Source: Cryomorphaceae bacterium
GTDB taxonomy: Bacteria > Bacteroidota > Bacteroidia > Flavobacteriales > Crocinitomicaceae
Assembly (NCBI GenBank): GCA_021298235.1
Contig: JAJTDX010000152.1
Location: 1-7,635, forward strand
DNA: 7,635 nucleotides
Reading direction: 5' to 3'
The position numbers were made by a program, and so were the translations under genes. This document shows positions 1 through 5,692 of the stretch, one piece after another. Each line of letters begins with the position of its first letter. Positions within the stretch are counted from its first letter, which is position 1. The notes under the pieces are model-generated. The model saw nothing but the letters and a program-made list of their open reading frames with translations. It was not told where the DNA came from and did no database searches.

Positions 1-81
1 ACCGGCCGCGGAGAGAAATCCAATCTCTCAAAAGGCCAAACCGACTCGCATAGGTCGAAGGACCCTTGCGGAGGCTGTGCG
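1..81. other. Left flank outside the transposon
   Basis: This stretch is clearly richer in G and C than the AT-rich DNA that begins after position 97. It is too short to assign to a gene, and no start codon context or RNA gene is recognisable. It is probably host sequence next to the insertion. I see no direct repeat shared with the right flank that would mark a target-site duplication. Confidence 0.5.
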
Positions 82-97
82 TCCTCTGTAAACCAAA
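82..97 (+). repeat. Left terminal inverted repeat
   Basis: TCCTCTGTAAACCAAA is the exact reverse complement of 7539-7554. The match stops abruptly outside, where GCG on the left faces GAA on the reverse-complemented right side. Inside, the left continues TTT and the right AAA. This fixes the repeat at 16 bp. It sits at the switch from GC-richer flank to AT-rich subterminal DNA, as expected for an element end. Confidence 0.85.
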
Positions 98-112
98 TTT
101 AATATCTGGCAG

Positions 113-337
113 AATTTATTTGATCTACGGATACGTACAATTGTATCATACAATACGTATTATTTGTGTTAGATCCAATTTATTTTTATTTTATCAATTT
201 ATTGTATCAACTCAGTATACATACTAATTTTGTTCAACTGTGCAAAAGTAATGTAATACAATTTAGTGTTTCATCAATGCATGATTTAAAATAATTCAGA
301 TAAAGTAAAAACATTGATTGCATTTAATTGTATCTAA
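113..337. repeat. Left subterminal repeat array (TTAGATACAATT-type motif)
   Basis: This AT-rich region carries several copies of the motif also found at the right end. A perfect copy, AATTGTATCTAA, is at 326-337. Degenerate copies are at 169-180 (TTAGATCCAATT), 201-210 (ATTGTATCAA) and 253-264 (GTAATACAATTT). Two half-copies meet head to head as the odd palindrome ATTGTATCATACAAT at 140-154. A second repeat, AATTTATTTGATCTA (113-127), recurs exactly at 2239-2253. Subterminal arrays of this type bind element-encoded proteins in CACTA transposons; that role here is inferred. The region also lies upstream of the first gene and probably contains its promoter and leader. I see no convincing TATA box. 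Confidence 0.75.
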
Positions 338-440
338 TACGAATTTCTAGTTTCATAAGTCAAATTAATTTTAATAAAATACAACTTATTTCAACCTTTA
401 ACAATTTGTTTTATTTGTTTAATTCGCCGCTGCAATTCCA

Positions 441-2162
441 ATGGCTATTTTGGCACCCCATCCTCTACAATTCCAACGGTTATCACAACTTCCCCCTCTC
501 ACCGTTTCGGCGATGGGCGACCCTCCCCCCCCCATCTGTTGCACCAATTGCCATGATAAACAACTGAAGTGTGAGGCGCATCCGCACACCAAAGGGTCTT
601 GTTATCACTGCATCGTTAACGGCCTGCAGTGTCTATTCCTACCCACTTTCATTACTCCTCGGCATGCATCTCCCCCGACGACCAACGTGTCGTTGTTCCA
701 GCGCAATTGCGTTCATTGCACACGGAGTCACCAAAAATGCGTATTCGATGCTGATTTTCCATCGCAATGCCAACGTTGCATGAAACTCAGGACTTCCTGT
801 TTATTCAAACTATCATCACAAGGCCGCCGTACAGATTTGATTGCACATACTGATGCCAACGATCTCAACTGTTGTCCTGTCAACGCGAACGAGAGTGTTC
901 ACTCTCCTCATCTTAATGATGTTGATAGCTGCCACGGTCGCGTTTGTCCCGTCACTGTTGAGAATTCTGGTGTTTGTGATGAACGGTCTCATTTGTCTCT
1001 TCGCCCTCCGTCGTGGGTGCATGTCTTTGCCAAGTCTACTCAGCCCTCGTCAATCAGGACGCAGGCTGCCTCGATTGCATACATCGAGCAGCCTGTACAC
1101 AAAAAAGCAAGACATCGTCGTAGTAGGCGTTCGACGAAGAAATTGCGCAAGCAGCAAAGACTTCTTACTGAAGTTGTTGTTCCAACAACTATCAAACAGA
1201 ATCTTCTCTCAGAATCTGATATTGTAAATGAAGTTGTAGTTGTCGATGGTGGTGATGACGGTAATCCTCCAATACTTCCTCCCGACGGTGTTACGTGGCG
1301 CTGTCTGTCGATAATAGGAGGAAATCATTTGCACGCCCGAGACGAAACTGATCCTTGTCGCGGACTTTCCTTTGCTCGCGTTGGCGGCGTATTACCTTTC
1401 ATACGATTCCCTCGGCAACAGTCGTTGGACATTATTCGTCAAATGTCACTGAAGGACATCGTTTGTGCGCTCGAGGAATGTGAGAAGCTGAAGAAAACAT
1501 CCGTGACGAGAAGCGACAATAAGCGCATCTTTGGAGATTACGGCAAGCCTGTAATGTATACCTGTGCAGGTGTGCAGGTGTCTAGAAACAGTCCTGATGT
1601 GGTTGACTTCAACTCTTATCTAGAGAAATTGCCACAATATCACCAGACAATTCTTATGAAGTTAATGAGGTATATCGAACGTTGCTACGAGTCCATCGTG
1701 GATAGTGAAGTTATCTCTCACATGTTTCATGCTAAGCAAGTGGTTCCCTTCAAAACAATGACTATGCCGGGTTCATCTCAGAAATCAATGCTCAAGTACT
1801 ATGGAGCACTAGCATTTGGTTGTAATGTGTTTCTACGATGTCATACCGATTCCGATTTCACAATGAGCATCGCACAGATCCACTTAAAGGGAAAGGCCAC
1901 ATATGAACTTGACGATGATATTGTGGTATATTTTTGTTTCCCCACTTTGGGAGTTGCGGTTCCTATGCGGCCGGGCAATTTGCTTCTCTTCAATTCTCTT
2001 ATACCACATTGTTTGTCGTCAAGATGCAGGCAAGATGACAAAATCTACAGCTTAGCAACGTACCTCAAGACATCAGTTGTTGGAATGAACAATAACCAAT
2101 TGCCCGTCAGTAGCAATCAATCTTTTCTAGCTGAACGATATCGTCATGCCATGGACGGTTAG
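441..2162 (+). CDS. Tandem Zn2Cys6 DNA-binding / 2OG-Fe(II) dioxygenase-like protein
   Basis: This 573-residue protein appears to be a single exon. Two binuclear zinc clusters of identical spacing, C-x2-C-x6-C-x9-C-x2-C-x6-C, lie at C34-C64 and C90-C120, with the basic residues between cysteines 2 and 3 that are usual in Zn2Cys6 DNA-binding domains. A very basic stretch at about 221-240 looks like a nuclear localisation signal. After an acidic/low-complexity linker, residues about 360-550 resemble a 2-oxoglutarate/Fe(II) dioxygenase: H468-x-D470 (HTD) and H523 (IPHCLSSR) are candidate iron ligands, and R528 or R530 could bind 2-oxoglutarate. The segment PGNLLLFNSLIPH is a typical strand leading to the distal histidine. 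The substrate is unknown. Fusion to DNA-binding clusters inside a transposon suggests action on DNA or chromatin. ATG 441 is the first in-frame start; the ATG at 513 (residue 25) is an alternative with a better context (G at -3, G at +4), and both keep the clusters. Confidence 0.85.
   Translation: MAILAPHPLQFQRLSQLPPLTVSAMGDPPPPICCTNCHDKQLKCEAHPHTKGSCYHCIVNGLQCLFLPTFITPRHASPPTTNVSLFQRNCVHCTRSHQKCVFDADFPSQCQRCMKLRTSCLFKLSSQGRRTDLIAHTDANDLNCCPVNANESVHSPHLNDVDSCHGRVCPVTVENSGVCDERSHLSLRPPSWVHVFAKSTQPSSIRTQAASIAYIEQPVHKKARHRRSRRSTKKLRKQQRLLTEVVVPTTIKQNLLSESDIVNEVVVVDGGDDGNPPILPPDGVTWRCLSIIGGNHLHARDETDPCRGLSFARVGGVLPFIRFPRQQSLDIIRQMSLKDIVCALEECEKLKKTSVTRSDNKRIFGDYGKPVMYTCAGVQVSRNSPDVVDFNSYLEKLPQYHQTILMKLMRYIERCYESIVDSEVISHMFHAKQVVPFKTMTMPGSSQKSMLKYYGALAFGCNVFLRCHTDSDFTMSIAQIHLKGKATYELDDDIVVYFCFPTLGVAVPMRPGNLLLFNSLIPHCLSSRCRQDDKIYSLATYLKTSVVGMNNNQLPVSSNQSFLAERYRHAMDG
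525..533 (+). repeat. C9 homopolymer just before the zinc clusters
   Basis: Nine consecutive C bases fall in codons for a short proline run (residues about 28-31), directly ahead of the first cysteine cluster. Gain or loss of one base would put the whole protein out of frame, so this tract is both a sequencing-error risk and a mutational hot spot. The frame is open through it as given. Confidence 0.7.
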
Positions 2163-2426
2163 TTCCTTTATTAGTTGCACCATTTAATTCGTTCTACTTT
2201 TGTCATTGTACAGATCAAATAATCTATTTATCAGTTCAAATTTATTTGATCTAATACGGACAAATTGTTTGTCAGATCATGTTTATTTGCTTTTAATCCA
2301 TTTTATGCGATTTGTATGATTGCCAATTCATATCAATACAAATAACTCTATTCTAAAATTGATGTTACTTTAACACAGATGTAATAACGTATTAAATAGA
2401 TCATGTTTACATTAATTTAAAGCATG
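2163..2426. other. AT-rich convergent intergenic spacer with repeats
   Basis: This spacer separates the stops of the forward dioxygenase gene and the reverse transposase gene, so it must contain both 3' ends. No clear AATAAA signal is seen on either strand. It contains an 11-bp inverted repeat (2212-2222 and 2242-2252), a copy of the 15-bp left-end repeat (2239-2253) and a 12-bp direct repeat, AGATCATGTTTA (2274-2285 and 2398-2409). No coding potential is seen. Confidence 0.7.
2212..2252. repeat. Inverted repeat between convergent genes
   Basis: AGATCAAATAA at 2212-2222 is the perfect reverse complement of TTATTTGATCT at 2242-2252, with a 19-bp spacer. The right arm is part of a 15-bp match to the left subterminal region (113-127). 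It could form a transcript hairpin that helps 3'-end formation on both strands, or it could be an internal binding site for the element's own proteins. The sequence alone does not decide. Confidence 0.6.
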
Positions 2427-4229
2427 TTATTTGATTTCTATTCTATCTCCAAAGTAACGGCTCCAATTTCTTTTCGGTAAGACCACATAAAACGTGTTAC
2501 ATTCCTCGTCAATGTTATCTGGAAATACACACAATGGATGAACAAGAGCATCTATTGGAACTGTAACGAAAGAAATATTAAAATCTGTTCCCAACTTGAA
2601 CTGAACGACGAAATTTCTCTCGACTGTGTTCCAAATAATTGGTTTTGACGAACACTGTATAGCCGCTTCTTGTTTACCATCAATGGACACATAGCCAAGT
2701 ATTCGTGATGGGTAGTGAGTTTCGACAGCATTGTCTTGATCGTCTTGTTCTTCAAAATGAACAAGTGCCCAATCATACCACTTGCTTCCGTGAAAGGAGG
2801 GGTGAGCATAAAACGCAGTTCGTATTCCTGAACAACTGATGAGTGCTTTGGTGTATCCGGTAACATTTGTGCCAACAGATGTTTGTAGTCGATGACATAA
2901 CATCTTTACAAAATCCTTGTGCAGATGGTGATTTCCGTTCGTTTTGTTTCTTTTCCCATCATCAAATGTCCATTTAACTTCAACCGTTTTCTGCGACTCC
3001 ATAATTTGTAGTACCTGCTCTGTGACAACAAAATCATATCGTCCTGTCAAGCTGATCGACATGTCCTCCAGTTGGGTTGTGCTTTCCATCTTATCGTTGT
3101 CTCCTCCATATTGCTTACAACTATTCATTTCGAATAAACATTCTTCGGCGGCATAACCGGAAACCATCATGTTATGGTATTGAAGCGCAGTCTGCTGTGC
3201 GAACTCACTAACTCTCCTCTGGGTTCTTTGTCCCGGTATCTTTATAAATTGTTTGTGTGCAGATTCTCCAGGTCCACCGTAGAAGTTGATACCACTTCCA
3301 AAGAGCATCATATACTCCTGCATTTTGGTCATTCCATGCATCTTTGGAAGGTTATACCCATTTGTATTATCCTTTCTTGGAAAAAATTGTTGCAAGGATC
3401 GTAGCACCTTTCCTATTTCTTCACGTGCACATCTTACTTCGTTTTTATTATTTGCATCATGGAACCATTCCTCCATAGAGAGATATAGCTTCAAGAATTC
3501 AATGAATTGTTTCCATCTGCGGTCAGACAATTTCAAACTTCTCTTTAGTACAGCTGAACCACTGCTGGTATAAGCAATGCACAGTAGTCGGAATAGATTC
3601 CCTTTTCGCTCCGACGACTGACATTTGGTGCCATCGATAAGACCATTCCGCATTGATCCTCTTGGGAAATCCCGTTCACTTTGCCTCTTTATAATGTTTG
3701 ATATATCAATGTGTAGTTGATCGATTATGTCTCTGTCTTGACCACCTCCGATTTGATGTCTCAATGATTCAAAGATGTACATTATCAGTCCACTCCCTGA
3801 CGTGTGTAACAGCTCCGGAGGGAACAACTTGTACAATCCATGAACAATGTCCGATAGCGGAAGATTCTTATCAAGCAGTGCGTTCACAATGTCATACATT
3901 GACCTCGATTGGTAGTATTCCTTACCACCGTCTTCATCATTTCGTTTCCGTTTTTTTGCCAGTCTTAATTCATCCAATGTCCTGTATTTACATTGGGGAT
4001 TGGGATCACTTAAATCATGATATCCACATTCGCAATCCCGATATGGTCGTTTGACACCCTCCCTGTTCCCTGGAAACTGACCAACCAATTTGTTGTTTCC
4101 TTCAGTATCTCCGATGAAGAAATGAATCCATACTTTGACCCGCACAGTTTTACCCAAGACAGTACAATCGAATCCATTAGTCTTGTGGATCTTCTTAAGT
4201 GAATGCAAAACAAACGTAATGGTCTCCAA
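2427..4229 (-). CDS. Plavaka/CACTA-like transposase, C-terminal part (out of frame with the N-terminal part)
   Basis: This open frame of 600 codons carries the larger part of the transposase; residues are counted from the codon at 4229. That codon is TTG, not ATG, so the frame is not an independent gene start but the continuation of the upstream reading frame after a shift. Features in order: GDTEGNN (40-46), where D41 is a candidate second catalytic aspartate; a cysteine cluster C66/C68/C80 after RPYRD; a basic KKRKR stretch (92-96); LLHTSGSGL (140-148); RGSMRNGLIDG (190-200); KMHGMTK (296-302); and NFYGGPGESAHK (315-326), with E322 a candidate final acidic residue of the RNase H-like DDE core. 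Residues about 470-600 form a separate region with WYDWALVHFEE and VLPKRNWSRYFGD, possibly BAH-like. It would cut and join the element ends in the nucleus. Family assignment is from memory; catalytic residue assignments are inference. Confidence 0.8.
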   Translation of the reverse strand: METITFVLHSLKKIHKTNGFDCTVLGKTVRVKVWIHFFIGDTEGNNKLVGQFPGNREGVKRPYRDCECGYHDLSDPNPQCKYRTLDELRLAKKRKRNDEDGGKEYYQSRSMYDIVNALLDKNLPLSDIVHGLYKLFPPELLHTSGSGLIMYIFESLRHQIGGGQDRDIIDQLHIDISNIIKRQSERDFPRGSMRNGLIDGTKCQSSERKGNLFRLLCIAYTSSGSAVLKRSLKLSDRRWKQFIEFLKLYLSMEEWFHDANNKNEVRCAREEIGKVLRSLQQFFPRKDNTNGYNLPKMHGMTKMQEYMMLFGSGINFYGGPGESAHKQFIKIPGQRTQRRVSEFAQQTALQYHNMMVSGYAAEECLFEMNSCKQYGGDNDKMESTTQLEDMSISLTGRYDFVVTEQVLQIMESQKTVEVKWTFDDGKRNKTNGNHHLHKDFVKMLCHRLQTSVGTNVTGYTKALISCSGIRTAFYAHPSFHGSKWYDWALVHFEEQDDQDNAVETHYPSRILGYVSIDGKQEAAIQCSSKPIIWNTVERNFVVQFKLGTDFNISFVTVPIDALVHPLCVFPDNIDEECNTFYVVLPKRNWSRYFGDRIEIK

Positions 4230-5113
4230 AACTTTGGATTGTTCCTGGCTGCCCGATTGAAAAGAGTCAGTGTGAATATGACTGGAGTCAAAGAAAGCGC
4301 TCCGTGAAGATCTGTGTGAGTCTTATCCAAAAAAATAATCAATGCCACCGGCATATCCATTCTGCCTGTACAATATCTAATCCGAGCAGGATTCCAAGCG
4401 TCACCGGTGTGTATCTCACTGTATTTTTTATTCTGAGGATGATCATGTTGTACCTCTCCGGTCAATACATTGTAACCTTCGGCAAAGTTGGACTCATTCA
4501 TTATACTCTGATCGGTCAGCAAACTGCTTATCATGTGTTTCGCATCAAAGACCGGAACAGTGACAAGTGAGTCGTCGTGTAACCGAACAGTACCATTCAC
4601 TGGCCTAAGACAAGTTGTATTGAGTGATTTCTCTGTCGATTGCAGTAGTGATCTTCTAGATTTGAACTTGTCCAATCGGCTGAAACTGGGTGAGGATATA
4701 TAACTACTAACGAGGTGGATAATTTCATCGTAGAGAAGCAAACTGGCCTTGTGTTTGAGAAGAATGTCATTTAGCAGGACCTGAAACTTAGTCACAGCCA
4801 TTGTTTTTCTGCGTAACGGACAGAAGCCACTGGCATCTTGGTTGTTATCGTTATCAGAATCGAATGGTTGTATGAAATCGCCGTCATGATTATACGAACG
4901 TTCGTCGTCGGATAGGACAGATCCATTGGGCAGAAATGGAGCCGAAGAGCGGCGCATCGATAACATAGGATTGGCCATACGGCGTGGTAATTCTTCTGAT
5001 GATTTAGCATCAATTGTTCTTGTACAATGCCTAAGATGTATCTTCAAACCCTTCAAACTGGAATACCACCCTAGGCAGTTCGGGCATAGTTTGTTTGTAG
5101 GATTGGCATTCAT
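4010..5113 (-). CDS. Plavaka/CACTA-like transposase, N-terminal part
   Basis: The first in-frame ATG is at 5113; the frame extends to 5143 only through a TTG codon. From that ATG the frame has 367 codons, but recognisable transposase sequence ends at FWRPL (residues 295-299, about 4217). The remaining roughly 68 residues run antisense to nothing recognisable and overlap the C-terminal frame. Domains: a C2HC zinc finger, C10-x2-C13-x12-H26-x3-C30, likely for DNA binding; a serine/aspartate-rich low-complexity linker (about 37-95); VPVFDAKHMISSLLTD (186-201); and LIIFLDKTHTD (258-268), in which D263 matches the first catalytic aspartate in the DKT signature of Plavaka-type transposases. Together with the downstream frame it would give a protein of about 900 residues. 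The break could be a deletion in this copy, a sequencing error or recoding. An intron is less likely because coding similarity seems to continue up to the junction on both sides. Confidence 0.8.
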   Translation of the reverse strand: MNANPTNKLCPNCLGWYSSLKGLKIHLRHCTRTIDAKSSEELPRRMANPMLSMRRSSAPFLPNGSVLSDDERSYNHDGDFIQPFDSDNDNNQDASGFCPLRRKTMAVTKFQVLLNDILLKHKASLLLYDEIIHLVSSYISSPSFSRLDKFKSRRSLLQSTEKSLNTTCLRPVNGTVRLHDDSLVTVPVFDAKHMISSLLTDQSIMNESNFAEGYNVLTGEVQHDHPQNKKYSEIHTGDAWNPARIRYCTGRMDMPVALIIFLDKTHTDLHGALSLTPVIFTLTLFNRAARNNPKFWRPLRLFCIHLRRSTRLMDSIVLSWVKLCGSKYGFISSSEILKETTNWLVSFQGTGRVSNDHIGIANVDIMI

Positions 5114-5254
5114 GGAGGATAGTGTAGTGTATCTGGAAATCAAATTTTAACGTACTGTGATACAATTAGTTGCATCAAACATACAATTAATTTCTGCGTG
5201 TGACAATTTGTAGCGTACAAGTAAGAGGTGCTTGACGAAGTTGTGTTGTGGTGT

Positions 5255-5281
5255 AAGTGTGGGGGAAGTGTGGGGGAAGTG
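5255..5281 (+). repeat. G-rich 11-bp tandem repeat
   Basis: Two exact copies of AAGTGTGGGGG (5255-5265 and 5266-5276) are followed by a partial third, AAGTG. The strong G-run asymmetry stands out from the AT-rich surroundings. It may be a regulatory-protein binding site in the divergent promoter, or simple replication slippage. Confidence 0.7.
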
Positions 5282-5420
5282 AATTATGTGACCGGGTTCC
5301 GTAGTAACTACGATTCAATTTTTCACAAGAAAATGGTAAAAAATTCAAAATTCATACTAGCTATTGCATTAACTGAAAATTTCCTACTGCGAGGAATTAG
5401 TATATTGTAACAAAATGCAA

Positions 5421-5451
5421 GAAACATCAAAATTTAAAAATTTTGCGTTTC
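5421..5451. repeat. Hairpin-forming inverted repeat
   Basis: CAAAATTT (5428-5435) and AAATTTTG (5438-5445) are perfect inverted arms around a 2-bp loop. Outside them GAAAC (5421-5425) pairs with GTTTC (5447-5451) after a small internal mismatch. AT-rich DNA yields such structures by chance, but the outer arms contain G and C. Function is unknown. Confidence 0.5.
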
Positions 5452-5692
5452 TGTACTAAATTGTTTAGCTAAAGGAACCTATAAATTTCTGTACGTACAT
5501 TGAAAAGGAATTCATACGCTAATTTTTTTTAAATAAAAGCGAGAAAAAACATGATAGTAAAAATTTGAATCCGTGGCGCCGTTGGTGGAAACGAAAAAAA
5601 TGATCTGAGATACAATGTTTGGGATCTATAGTAACTTCCCCCACTGGGATCACAACCTCCACCACGGATAAAAACGACAACGGCAACTCACA

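Larger units (their letters stand above)
5114..5692. promoter_or_regulatory. Divergent promoter region between transposase and coiled-coil genes
   Basis: This spacer must hold the promoters of both the reverse transposase gene and the forward coiled-coil gene. Copies of the element's repeated motif lie beside the transposase start: GTGTATCT at 5127-5134 and GATACAATTA at 5159-5168. It also contains an 11-bp G-rich tandem repeat (5255-5281), the odd palindrome CGTAGTAACTACG (5300-5312) and a hairpin-forming repeat (5421-5451). The forward gene's ATG has A at -3 and G at +4, a favourable initiation context. No unambiguous TATA box is identified, and the short open frames here look like chance. 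Confidence 0.6.

Noticed and set aside
1..81. Target-site duplication against 7555-7635
   Set aside because: No shared direct repeat next to the terminal repeats could be found by eye.
140..337. CRISPR-like array from repeated short words
   Set aside because: Repeats are only about 12 bp, degenerate, in both orientations and irregularly spaced. They match transposon subterminal repeats, and the window is eukaryotic.
328..567. Short forward open frame overlapping the start of the dioxygenase gene
   Set aside because: AT-rich leader sequence in another frame with no domain; the overlapping 573-residue frame has clear zinc clusters and catalytic motifs.
841..1227. 128-residue forward frame inside the dioxygenase gene
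   Set aside because: Shadow of the main frame: it overlaps the serine-rich linker in another frame, and its hydrophobic look comes from frame-shifted codons.
4205..4235. Programmed -1 ribosomal frameshift joining the two transposase frames
   Set aside because: The offset fits -1, but CCAAAGTTTTGGAG does not provide a canonical X-XXY-YYZ slippery site in the upstream frame, and a segment seems to be missing rather than just re-framed. Kept only as a weak alternative.
4017..4570. Forward open frames opposite the transposase
   Set aside because: Antisense to well-conserved transposase motifs, with no recognisable content.
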